This document shows positions 49,330 to 61,600 of a stretch of 64,000 nucleotides of DNA, in pieces. This stretch comes from Gigantopelta aegis (Eukaryota > Mollusca > Gastropoda > Neomphalida > Peltospiridae), in the NCBI RefSeq assembly GCF_016097555.1, contig NC_054702.1, positions 91,601,798 through 91,665,797 on the forward strand, read 5' to 3'. Under the pieces are notes generated by a model. It ran no database searches and was not told where the DNA came from. It worked only from the letters and a program-made list of their open reading frames with translations. The first letter of the stretch is position 1; every line of letters begins with the position of its first letter. Both the position numbers and the translations under genes were made by a program.

Positions 49330-49625
49330 CATGGGGATTTAGCTCAGTGGATTGAGTGCTCAGGTGCTTGAGTCGCAGGATCGAACCACCTCAGTGGATT
49401 TGTTAACTGATTGGGGTTTTTCTCGTTCCATCCAGTGCACCACAACTGGTCAAAGCCCGTGGTATGGGAAAGTGGATATAAAAGATCCCTTGCTGCAGTA
49501 AGAAAAATGTAGCGGGTTTCCTCTGTTGACTACGAGTCAGAATTACCAAATGTTTGACATCCAATAGCCGATGATTAATTAATCAATGTGCTCTAGTGCT
49601 GTTATTAAACAAAACAAACTTTTTT
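49330..49625 (+). mobile_element. tRNA-derived SINE downstream of the ASB3-like gene
   Basis: Head GGGGATTTAGCTCAGTGGAT, box B-like GTCGCAGGATCGAACCACC, body CACCACAACTGGTCAAAGCC, tail GTGCTCTAGTGCTGTTATTA then AAAC. It is the same subfamily as 37144-37447. It begins about 250 bp after the stop codon, so it may lie in the 3' UTR. Confidence 0.88.
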
Positions 49626-50819
49626 AATACATAGTTACTTCCCTTCTAGTCTTGGTATTCTTGATGCACTAATGTACAAGTTAACTGTTAAATCCAATTT
49701 ACTTTTGCTCTTTAATAGTTTATTCAATGACTATATATAATATACTTAATGCATACCTAATAGAAACATACCATGCTATTCAAATATTTACATGAAGAAA
49801 TCAAACAAAGTATTTAGTCCAACATAATTTTAAAAACAAACCAAACAAAAAACCCTTAAGAAACAATCTGTCTTTTCCTTTCTTGGTATTTAATAGTTTT
49901 ATAATAGAAACCAATCTACATCTCAGAAGTATTTGGTATAAATAACATGAGGTACATTTAATTGGTTATTGCCTTTATAAGTCTAGACCAAGGGCCAGTT
50001 GTTCCGATGTTATCTAGTTTAACCAGTGGTTAAGATACATTATCAAGACCAGATATTAAATGACTACAAAGAACAGTTAAAAAAATATGCTGATATCTGA
50101 CAACAGCATACGGTATACACTCGAAATAAAATACAAAACTTGTTTTTTGTAGTTATACAAATATATATATAAAGGAAAAATACCAGGTTTTTCAGGGTTA
50201 GCTTAACCATGCTTTGAACAGTTTGATTGAAAAGCAGTTAAAGAATGCTTCCCATTGCATAGATTTGAGCAAAATGTTCAAATCAAACATTTTGTGATTT
50301 AGTTATGGTATATGACGTTGACCACTTGGCCTCAACATAACAGTCACTTCAAAAGAACTGGTGAGAGGCATTTGTATTAAATATTTTGTTATTAATGTCT
50401 TGAACTTAAAATCGACTGTTAAGGACATTGACAGTTGACTGTAAGGGATATCCATTATTATTATATCATGTGAAATTGTTACTCTCCCACAAACCCCCAC
50501 CAATTACCTTGATCTTGTGCCCCCCCCCCCCCCCCCCCAAAAAAAAACCTTTCAATTTTGTAACTGTAACTTTTTATTTTATTTGACCTGTGACTAGAGA
50601 TATTCATGGCAGTTAAATGTAGTGAGGCCATTTTGACCATTGATACTAAAACTCATTTTTTATTTTTCAGTAGTCTGTATATACATATTTGGGTTATGTG
50701 AAACTGTCATAGAGTCAGTTACTATGGTGTATATTGTGAATATAAATAACCATAGCTGTATTTTTTAGTGACATAAAACAACACATTTAGTACTTTTCAT
50801 CTAGGTTTTTTGTCAATTG

Positions 50820-51139
50820 CAGGGCTTCTAGAATTTTATAAAAATCCACTAGCCATGGGATCAGTGATTTTAAAAATTCACTACCCTACTTAAAATAAAT
50901 ACAATTTTACTAATAGTAATAATCAGATATGTCACCTAAAGAGAAGGATTGAGCTTAAAAATCGTTATACTGGGTTAAAAAGAGGGGACAGGATATTCCT
51001 ATTTACAAAATAAGTAAATGCCGCATTTGACAAGGTGTGTTTTCCACTAGCCGTTGGGCTAGTTATGGTAATCATTTACTAGCCCAACACTGAATATCAC
51101 TAGCCATGGGAGTGGGGCTACCATAATCTAGAAGCCCTG
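50820..51139 (+). mobile_element. hAT-like MITE, 320 bp (CAGGGCTTCTAGA family)
   Basis: The perfect ends CAGGGCTTCTAGA and TCTAGAAGCCCTG enclose CTAGCC-rich sequence. It is the most complete copy of the family in this window; others lie at 16187, 24763 and about 32366. I found no clean target duplication here. Confidence 0.8.
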
Positions 51140-51603
51140 CTATTGTGCATTTGTCAGCAGGATTTGTAGTCCCAAGTTACAGATCATTGTACCAAATTTA
51201 AGTAAAATGTAACTATTTTCTTTTATTGTTGAGTATGTTCAGCCATTCACTGCCATTCCCATCTCACTGTGATACATTTCAAAGATTTTCAATATTGACA
51301 AATACAATCGGTCCAAAAAAAAATATTTTCAAAAACTTATACACTACAAAAACCCATTAAATGAGTCAAGATGAATATAAAGGCTACGGTAATCATGTCA
51401 TTTACCTTCATGAACAGGCAGTCTTTATAAAAATGTTTATATGTGAAGTGCTCTTTAGTCTGGTGGTTGTTACACAAGGTGCTCTCTATAACATGTTCAG
51501 CTGTGTTCACAAACACTTCATTAGACTGTAAATGTTTCACAGTAAACAGCATTTCATGAGCCATGGAAATTAGGTTTGCTTATCCTTGGACTATACAGAG
51601 AGA

Positions 51604-51985
51604 GGTGGGATGTAGCCCAGTGGTAAAACACTCGCCTGAGGCATGGTCAGTCTAGGATCAATCCCCATTGGAGGGCCTATTGGGCTATTTCTTGTTCCAG
51701 TCATGCCTGATGCGTGATTGGTCTAGGATCGATCCCTGTCAGAGGGCCCATTGTGCCATTTCTTGTTCCAGGCAGTGCATTATGACTGGTATATCAAAGG
51801 CTGTGGTATATGTCATCCTGTCCTCAAAATGGTGCATATAAAAGATTCCTTTCCAGTATTTGAAAAACATAGCAGGTTTTGTCTCTAAGACTATTTGTCA
51901 AAATTACCAAATGTTTGACATCCAATAGCCAATGATGAATAAATCAGTGTGCTCTAGTGGTGTCGTTAAACAAAACAAATACTAA
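51604..51985 (+). mobile_element. SINE with an internally duplicated head
   Basis: The head stretch around box B is present twice. The first copy runs GTCTAGGATCAATCCCCATT...CTTGTTCCAGTCATGC, then GCCTGATGCGTGATTGGTCT introduces a second copy ending CTTGTTCCAGGCAGTGC. The rest is standard: ATAAAAGATTCCTTTC and the CTCTAGTGGTGTCGTTAAAC tail. Confidence 0.85.
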
Positions 51986-52110
51986 CTTTTAACTATACAG
52001 AACAATATAGGAAATAAACAGTTTTCTGTCTGTCTAGTATTATTTTGATGTTGCTTCGGTGGTTTCCAGTTTCAAACCTCACTGTAATTCACAATGCAAG
52101 AAGACCTTAA

Positions 52111-52486
52111 AGGGACATTCCTGAGTTTGCTGCATTGTAAGATGTTTCTGACAAATAACATTTTTCTACGATTAAACTTGCATATTAAATATATTTTCTT
52201 GTTTAGAATATCAGTGTCTGTATATTCAATGTGTTTCTGGTCGTCTTAATATTTGTAAGAAGCCTAAACTGTATTTTGTCTTAAATTCATATGTACGAAC
52301 AAATTATATTTTAGGAAATAAAATTAAATTTAACCTAGTACAAATATTAGACCGATCAGAAACACGTTTAATATACAGCCACCGATATTTTATGCAGAAA
52401 AATATATTTGATATTTAATCGCAATCATTAAAATGTCCGTTAGTTGATAACATCTTAAAAATGGCAGCAAACCCAGGAACGTCCCT
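52111..52486. mobile_element. TTAA-flanked palindromic MITE, 376 bp
   Basis: AGGGACATTCCTGAGTTTGC at the left end pairs with GCAAACCCAGGAACGTCCCT at the right end. TTAA flanks both (52107-52110 and 52487-52490), the piggyBac-type signature. Inner segments (TTAATATACAGCCACCGATA and its partner near 52210) also pair imperfectly. Confidence 0.85.
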
Positions 52487-53262
52487 TTAATGGCAGATTG
52501 TTAAACCATACTGTCTGCCATTCGCCAATCTGCAAGTCTTATTTTAAAGATTGATTTATGTTAGTTTTATATTTGTAAGAACATGTTTTTATTATATGTT
52601 AATTTAACATTACATGATGAATATATTTTTATGACCAAAGAAACCAAAATTATTACCGATAGTAAGCCTTGTTCGTTTCTTAATTATGGATACCATCAAT
52701 AATTAAAATTTTACAATACATATTTGTATTTGTACATATATTTAAGGAATGTCTGAATAATACCCTAAAGACACTGAATAAAATAAATGATTCATCCATA
52801 GATACAAAATTGTTTTTCTTAACCCAGAAAACAAGGGAAAAAAACAGTTCTTTGTTTCCAGTAAAGTGGAATAATGTATTTGATAATTATCATAATTTCC
52901 TGTGTATTGCCTGTGGGCTGTATGCTTTTTAAAAACCTAGAAATACATTATGTGGGTTATGTGACTGTTCTTATTTTATCAGGGCAAATGACTGGCATTT
53001 AATTTCATGTGGGGAGGGATTATGTCTTGGATTCCTTCCTGGCATATCCTTAAATGCAAAGAATCCATTTATAATAACATGACACATTTTTTGGCAAATA
53101 TTTTAATAGGATAAGTTCATATCAAAATCGAAGATGAAGTATCAAATAATACTAATATATATTGTTGTATTTCATACTACAAACGTATAAATGAAAAAGT
53201 ATATACATGTATAAGCACGGTAACAAATTAAATGGAATACATTGACCCTTTTTATCACTGAG

Positions 53263-53640
53263 ACATCTTGTTTATCCTTCAGAATTCTTGTGTATGGAAC
53301 ATGAGACAAAAAGTAGGTAAAAACATCAAAGCTCAACTTAAATTTGTTAACACAGTTATTTAAACGAACAACAACATAATATTTATGAGGATGGTTTATC
53401 CACCTAATACTCAAGTGAGCATATCACAGCACTCTATATCCGTTATTTTATTTATCCTGTAACATTCCAACATGTGGAACATGAGACAAACATAAAAATA
53501 TCAAAGTGTAATTTAAAAAATACATCATATTATATATACATTTGATTTTAGAGCTTAAGCAGGTATTTAAAAAACCTAGACACTTATAAGCACTTAATAC
53601 TTTATCAGCATATCACAGCACACTATTTTATACATTATGT
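53263..53640 (+). repeat. ~185-bp diverged direct repeat
   Basis: GGAACATGAGACAAA (about 53297 and 53477), ACATCAAAG/ATATCAAAG, and GAGCATATCACAGCAC/CAGCATATCACAGCAC (about 53417 and 53609) recur in the same order about 185 bp apart. The rest of 52490-55590 is AT-rich and I see no gene in it. Confidence 0.6.
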
Positions 53641-55592
53641 ACATGGTTAACAAAATGAAAACAAGGTATAAAACAGGAATTTAAATGTCAAACCAACTTG
53701 TCTTCTTTTTTTTCCATAACATTGAAATACTGAATAACATCATTAGTAAAAACTGGATATTATCTTTTAATAAAACCCAAAATATAACATTAACAAAGAT
53801 GCATTACATCAACAAGAAAACAAAATCTATACATTTTTCTAACTATTAAATAGTTGTACTATTTGTTATAAAAATGAGTTTTGTTTTAATTTTGGGTGAA
53901 TATCAGTAAAAACTATTAGGATAAAATTGATTTGCTGCATTAAATAGGTTATACAGTTTGTAACCGATACTTTTTATTTATGAGCATTGCTCTACATAAA
54001 TCAGATTATTTATATTCAAAGGTTAGGGTTCTCATAAGTATTCCTGTTTTAACAGTAGACTTACAATTTTATAAAACTTAATATAAAATATAAAAAAAAC
54101 ACATATTAAGCTATGTATATGAAATATAAAATATATTTTATGTAAACATAATGTAAAGATATATGGTGTGATTAGTACACACTACTGAATTATATATTAA
54201 ATGTAAAAACCAAAATGGTTACAATTATGTATCAACAGATCAGTCACTAGATTAAGATAATACTGATTGCTGACTACACAAGTTGATTATTTTGACAGAT
54301 GAACAGATGCCTCCATTTTAACAATCACATGAATACATTTTTATTTTCTTTATCTTTTGTTACTAGCACGTCCTTTTCCTCTGCTTATAAAATTATGAAA
54401 TCCAAACTCACGGCTTTAGTAAAGTCTTTCTCAAAAATTATACAAACAGCATGTAATTAAAGTCTGGAGACTTCACTAAGTATGGAGTGCTTTTAAATGT
54501 CAGCTTATGAAATCCAAGGCTTTCAAAGAGATTTTAAAGAGCACAATTTATGTAACAAATCTAAGACAAAAACAAAATACTTGAAAGATTCTTAACAAGT
54601 CTGTATTCATACAGATATATAACTAAGCTGAGTACAAAACAATGAGTCCAGATTAAACAAAAGACAAATTGTTTGTTAACCATAATTGAAATATCTGTTG
54701 ATACATAATTGTTGAGCAACATCAATTTGCTATGGACAAATACATGAGGCAAAAAATGATGGTATTACCCTGATGGCAAAATACAACACTAATAGGGCAA
54801 CTGTGAAATCAGCAGCATACTATTGTGTTGGGTTGTTGTAACATGATTAGGTAAACTGAAATGGACTTAACACATTTTAAATAGAACATTATCATCATCT
54901 TCTTTTTTTATTACTGCAATTGTGTTGTGTTATTCAAAGGTCTGGGGGGGTTTATTATTCTTCTTCAAATAAACAAACACATTTTTCTTTCTCATCCATA
55001 AAAAGTGAATAAACTAAAATATGTTTTGTATACAATCTCTAATATGACTTGCACATAGTGTACTCATTTAATTTAATAATCACTGGCAATTGGCTCAGTA
55101 TTATTCTCTGTGTAATTTAATGAAATAGTATCTTTATTTTTTTTTAACATTTCATCTACCAAAAAACATTTTAAACAATTAAAAACACACAACACATAAT
55201 ACTCCAAACTAATTAATCTTTCACATCAGCAAATACAACCTGGGAATTAAGTAACAGTTTTATATACGATTTGTTATGTCATAAGTTAGTAGTGTTAATG
55301 TTAGTACTGCCGTCACCTTTTGGTATACTGGCAGGTACATTCAACCATGCAATTAAAGTCACAGTGATACAAGTTTGGATGCATAAAAAATGTATACCAT
55401 AACGACAATAGAGAACTGCTGGATAAGCTGTTAGTAATTTGGAGATTACAGATATATTTGCTTTTGTTTTTTGGGGAGATTACAAAGAAATATTTTTGTT
55501 TTAGGGGGATTTTACGAAATTACAAATAATCATTGATATTTTATTAATGCTAAATTTCATTCCACATAGGATATTAATTTTAAAAATGTATC

Positions 55593-55598
55593 TTTATT
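55593..55598 (-). terminator. AATAAA polyadenylation signal of the four-exon gene
   Basis: AATAAA on the minus strand, about 70 nt past the stop codon at 55666-55668. It implies a short 3' UTR. No downstream GU-rich element was judged. Confidence 0.5.
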
Positions 55599-55665
55599 TT
55601 ATTAAACATAATCCATTATAATAAAAAAGATATGTATGTATTTGCACTGTGACTAGTAACCAAGC

Positions 55666-58600
55666 CTATTCAGTCCTAGAAGGAATATCGTCAGGTGGTT
55701 TTGAATTTTCCGTTTGTGTATCACAGGGAACATTTGGCTGGATTGTTGATGGTGATGGTCCACCTGAATGGTTGGGTGATGTCTGTGTAGCAATGTCTTT
55801 TTCATAAAATATGGATTCTTGTGGTGAGTTGTGCTGTAGGTCACCTGTACTGGCTGCCACTGTTGGAGTAGCTGCAGGGGTCATCTTTTTGTGGTATGGA
55901 ATCGACATCTCGGATACAGACAATCTTACTGAATTGTTTCCCGACTTGTTCGATGGCCTTGGGGAAACATATTTTGTTTCTGTCACCTCTTCAAAATCTT
56001 GCCTGTTTCTTTGAGATGGAATATCTGTCTTGCAGTACTCGTTAATCTTCTCATGATACTCAATAAACATCTGACGCTGTGCAGGTGACATTTGTTTCCA
56101 TACAAAGGCACCTTCACGCTAAAGAAAGAACAAAAAGAAAGATCAGTTCTAATTTCATAGAATAATAATATAGATGTATTATTATTTAGAAACAAGTGGC
56201 ATATACAGTTAACACTGTAACAGATTAAAGATGGACGTTATTCACTTTCTTACAAACATGCACTGAGTGTGTGCCTTAATGCAATTTATATGCAACAAGA
56301 ATTCACATATAAAAAGTTTTTAAATGGAAAGGAATGTTGTTTAACACCACAAACACACACACACCTGGCATTTATAAAGTTATAAAATGGTTGCTCATCT
56401 GAATGCACCCAATTCTGTCAGTCCTCTAAAGATTCTCTAATAACACAGGGGGGGGGGGGGGGGGGGGGGGGGGCTTGTGGTTATTACAACAAGAAAAAAA
56501 ATCTTGTAATAGGCATATAGCTGAAGGTATGCTTAAATTTCAAAGAAAAAGTTAATAAATTATTTTGGCAGAAAGCTACCATTATGCAACTTTCAGATAA
56601 AACAAAGTTAACAAAATTAATATACAGTGTAGTTCAATTACAAATTACAGTGTGAGAAAGAGACAGACGGGGACAGAGAGAGACAGAGACGGGGGGGGGG
56701 GGGGGGAGTACATCTGCAAGAAACTTTTTTGTCTTCAAAATTTTTATTTGCAATAGTTTATGATAGTAGAAAATTGAGTACCATCTACTGTTTAAAATTT
56801 TAGAATTGAATAGCGATCTCTGAAATTTGCGTGGCGAATCGGGATGTGATACTGAACAAAATGTTCCCTGATATGTATTTTTAGTATTTGGGTTAAAATA
56901 TAAGCTTGGTACCCTTAAACCAAATGGATAATTTGGATCAGCCCTGCTGTTGTAGATATGCTGAAAGGATATATCCTCTTTGAAGAAACGCTGCTTTCCA
57001 TCTCTTCCTTTTAAAAAGTTGACTGGGACTGAAATAGGGGAAAATTAACAGTCAATACACTTTAAAGCTTATTATTACTAGTATTATTGCCGTATATTTA
57101 AGATCAATTAAAAAAACACAAAAACAAACCCCACCCATAGTTGATTTTGTTTTCATCCATATTTATAATTGCACCTTGGATCATTATATTTGCAGTATAT
57201 ATGTATAAGCCATATAATTGTATACATTAACTGCATTATTAACTATTGTCTGTTGGACATTACAAATGTTATGGAACAAGTGCTAAATATGTCAAGTTTA
57301 TCTGCTAAAAAAGATTAGACAATACGAGTATAAAATAGAATACATAATAAATAAAAATGTGGTTCATGAATACATGTACAATAACAGTAGATTTTTTTCA
57401 GTTCTTCAAAACTCTTCTTTTTTTTCTTTTTTTTTGTCAATCACATTACCAGGACATTATATGAGGCTATCCCTTGTTTAATGATTTATTATGGAAGAGT
57501 GAAAAAAAACTAAAGTATTTTTTGTCTTTTAACTTAAAAATTACAAATAATTTTAAGGTAGAACCTAACACCAGTATTACCCGGTAATTGTTATTTTAAT
57601 TTTACGCTGCCTTGGATTGCTTGGTAACAACCAAACAAAATTCCAAAAATAGTTGAAACTGAAATTTGAAAATGTTTGTGGGCAACTCTTTAAATTCATA
57701 TTACATGTATATTCAGTTTTTTGTTGTTGGATATTCAGTTCTTTTTGTGTTTTTTGTATATTCAGTTGTTTTTGTGTTTTTATATATTCAGTTGTTTTTG
57801 TGGTTTTTATATATTCAGTTGTTTTTGTGGTTTTAGTATATTCAGTTGTTACCTGCTCCCAAAGCTGGATCTTTGTTTGGATTTGCAAGATGTCTGTTTG
57901 ATCCAGGTGGCACCTTCTCCGATTCATAAACAAAATCATCTCGATAAGTTGAATCTAGTGTGTGCTCTGGTATATGATGAGGCTCATTGGATATTCGATG
58001 TGGCCACCAGTTACACTCATCCTCTTGAGTATCCCTTGTTGTCACAGTTGCTATGGGTTCATTCAACAGTCGAACATTATGGCACAGAAAGCCACAGTTT
58101 CTTGGCTGGGGATTATGTGCTCGGAAGTCTGAAATTGATTTAACTACAGTTCGTGTCTGTCGAATTGGAATATCTGGAAGGAGTTTTCTGGTTGGTAAGG
58201 TGTCTTTTTCATATACTGGTTTAATAACAGGTGGTGAGAACCTTGGATGTACTTCCTCGGCTTCCACACTTATCACACGAAAAGTGTCTGGGCTGAAATA
58301 ATAGATTTATTAAAAATAAAATGTTTAAAATACAAAATTAAAAATTAAATTATCACGGATTTTCATTCTACAGAATACTTATATATTGTATATTCTAGCA
58401 ACATTGATAAAAAATATTTAATTAACTAATTTAAACCAAACCTATTATCTAACCACTTGCACTGTTCCTAAACACAAAGAATAAAGTCCAGTCTATATGA
58501 AAAAAACTTGTCAACCCTATTCGAAACCAACATACTCTATGTTTTAGATAGGGATGTTAGTTTCTTGTTACATCGTTGTACTTGTCACTCGCATATAAAT

Positions 58601-61600
58601 TTAATGTCATGAGAAAAAGTTTCTCAAACTAAAGGTCTATGGCATCCGATATAGGAAACTGTATATCTGATTTAGGCACAGAACTGAAATAATATTTTGG
58701 GAAATACATAAAATGGAGGCTGGTATGAGTTAAATTCTGAACCAAAATGTTGACAACTACAATAAATTGCTCTCCTACTTTTATTTTTCGTTAAATTTTA
58801 CCCACATTTTGTCCAGACAGAAATCTTGAAAAAACAATTATAATGACACAGATTCCACATACTAGATGATAACCATGTCAGCTATATCGACATAATTGAG
58901 ATCGCATAGGGCAAAAAGCATGTAATTTTGTGTCGTCTGCCATTTTGATTATTTATGGAATATTCTCCAAGAGGGGTGAAAGGATATGACTTAATATGAC
59001 AACGTCATAACATGTTATGATATAAAAACAAACGTGATGATGTCATATTAATTTTATTTTTATTGTTTGTTTAAAGATACCACTAGAGATCATTTATTTT
59101 ATATTAATTATGCCACATACTTTGGAGGCTTTCACCCCTCTTGAAGAGTATTCCATAAAATAGCAAAATGGCAGATAGAAGAAAACTGTATGTATTTTGC
59201 CCTATGCTATCTCGGCGAAGTCTATACTGGCGACATCGTTAGAGTCTCATATATGGAATCTGTGTCACTGTTATATACTCTTCAAAAAAAGAAACGCAAA
59301 AGGGTACAAATGGGTTATAACTCCGATTTTATGTTTCCTACCGGTTCATGCTTTGTGAATATAAGGTCATTGCATGTCCCAAACACATTCCCACGGTTAC
59401 ATTCGATAAAACGCAGCTACTGTACAATAAAGTTCCAAAATGTGAATATTCGCAAAAACGCAGCCACGTGCAAACCATGTCACCACTGCACGTGCGTTGT
59501 CTGCACGTGCGTTGTCTGCACGTGCAACATGAACACCGACAGCATAAAAGTGCAGGGTGTTCGCTTGCCTGGCCTCTGTATCTGGCCGACAGTTGACAAT
59601 CCAGGACATGCCACGTCTCAGTGAACCGCAGAGAAACAATGCCATCGGCCGACTAGACGCAGGCGAATCCAGAACGGCCGTTGCCAGGGCATTCCATGTG
59701 TCCCCAAGCACCATCTCCAGACTGTGGGACCGTTACCAGCAACATGGATCAACACGTGACCTCCCTAGATCCGGTCGACCACGGGTCACTACCCCCGGGC
59801 AGGACCGCTACATCCGGGTACGCCACCTTCGGGAACGATTGACTACTGCCACCTCCACAGCCGCAGCAATACCAGGTTTGCGCAGGATATCCGACCAGAC
59901 CGTACGGAACCGCCTACGTGAGGTAGGAATTCGTGCCAGACGTCCAGTTCGAGGTGTCATCTTAACACCACAACACCGTCGACTCCGACTGCAGTGGTGC
60001 CAGATTCATCGACAATGGCCTCAACTGCGATGGAGACAGGTGTGGTTCAGTGACGAGTCCCGATTTCTGCTCCGACGTCATGATGGAAGATGTCGCGTGT
60101 ATAGGCGTCGTGGTGAACGTTATGCGGCAAACTGCGTGCAGGAAGTGGACAGATTCGGCGGGGGTAGTGTCATGGTGTGGGCAGCCATCTCACACACTGG
60201 CAGAACTGACCTGGTCCACGTGCAGGGCAACCTGAATGCACAGGGCTACATTGACCAGATCCTCCGGCCACACATCGTTCCAGTTATGGCCAACGCCAAC
60301 GCAGTGTTCCAACATGACAACGCCAGGCCTCACACAGCACGTCTCACAACGGCTTTCCTACAGAACAACAACATTAATGTCCTTCCTTGGCCATCGACAT
60401 CACCGGATTTGAACCCAATTGAGCATCTATGGGACGAGTTGGACCGACAGCGACAACCACAGCCCCAGACCCTGCCCGAGCTGGCAGCAGCCTTGCAGGC
60501 CGAGTGGGCCACCATCCCCCGGGACGTCATCCGTACTCTGGTTGCTTCAATGGGCAGGCGGTGCCAGGCAGTTGTCAACACACGCGGAGGCCACACCCGG
60601 TATTGACTCCAGATGACCTTGACCTTGGTGGTGTGTCCTATCACTTACTCACAATGGACTAGAGTGAATTGTGAACAATCCTGCAAAATTTGGTAATTAT
60701 CGGACTCACCATTCAATAATTAAATCAATTCTCCAAATGTTACGACAATGTGGTTTTGCGTTTCTTCTTTTGAAGAGTATAGTTTTTGAACAACTTGTGT
60801 CTGGACAAAATTTGGGGGAAATGTAACAGTAATTAAAGGTAGGAGAGTAATTTATCGTAGTTGTTAACAATTTGGTTGGGACTTAGTCCGAACCAAAATG
60901 TTAACAACTACGATAAACTGCTCTCTTACCTTTATTTTTCGTTAGATTTTACCCACATTTTGTCCAGGCAGAAATCTTGAAAAAACTATTACAATGACAC
61001 AGATGCCACATACTAGATGATAACTATGTCACCTATATCGACTTTGCTGACATCGCATAGGGCAAAAAGCATATAATTTTGTGCCGGCTGCCATTTTGAC
61101 TTTTTATGGAATACTCTCTAAGAGGGGTGAAACGATATGACTTTTTCAAACAACGTCAACATGTTACGATATAAAAGCAAACTTGATGATGTCATCTTAA
61201 TTTGTTTAAAGATATCACTAGAGAACTGATTTTATATTAATTATGTCACATACTTTGGAGGCTTTCACCCCTCTTGAAAAGTATTCCATAAAAAAGCAAA
61301 ATGGCAGACGGCAGAAAACTGCATGTATTTTGGCCTATGCGATCTGTGGAATCTGTGTCACTGTAATAGGTTTTTTCACAACTTATGTCTGGACAACATT
61401 TGGGGGAAATTTAATGGTAATTAAAAGTAGGAGAGTAATTTATCGTAGTTGTTAAAAATTTGGTTCAAACGTTATTGTCCGAACCAAATTGTTAACAACT
61501 ACAAAAAATTACTCTCCTACCTTTAATTGCCGTTAGATTTCCTCCAAAGTTTGTCCAGACACAAATGGCAAAAAAACCACTACAAATATACAGATTCCAC

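Larger units (their letters stand above)
58736..60882. mobile_element. Long-TIR palindromic element, copy I (split by Tc1)
   Basis: The ends are CTGAACCAAAATGTTGACAA and, inverted, TTGTTAACAATTTGGTTGGG. Arms of about 250 bp include GGGGTGAAAGG...CTTTCACCCCTCTTGAAGAG. The centre holds AACATGTTATG. Without the 1504-bp Tc1 insert and one TA it is about 640 bp. It is non-autonomous. Confidence 0.85.

Noticed and set aside
57577-57939. Open frame with TTEYIKTTK repeats
   Set aside because: It reads through the exon 2 donor into the intronic minisatellite; splicing to 57028 preserves the reading frame.
59557-59607. Upstream Met as transposase start
   Set aside because: The extra 17 residues do not resemble Tc1 N-termini; MPRLSEPQR at 59608 does.
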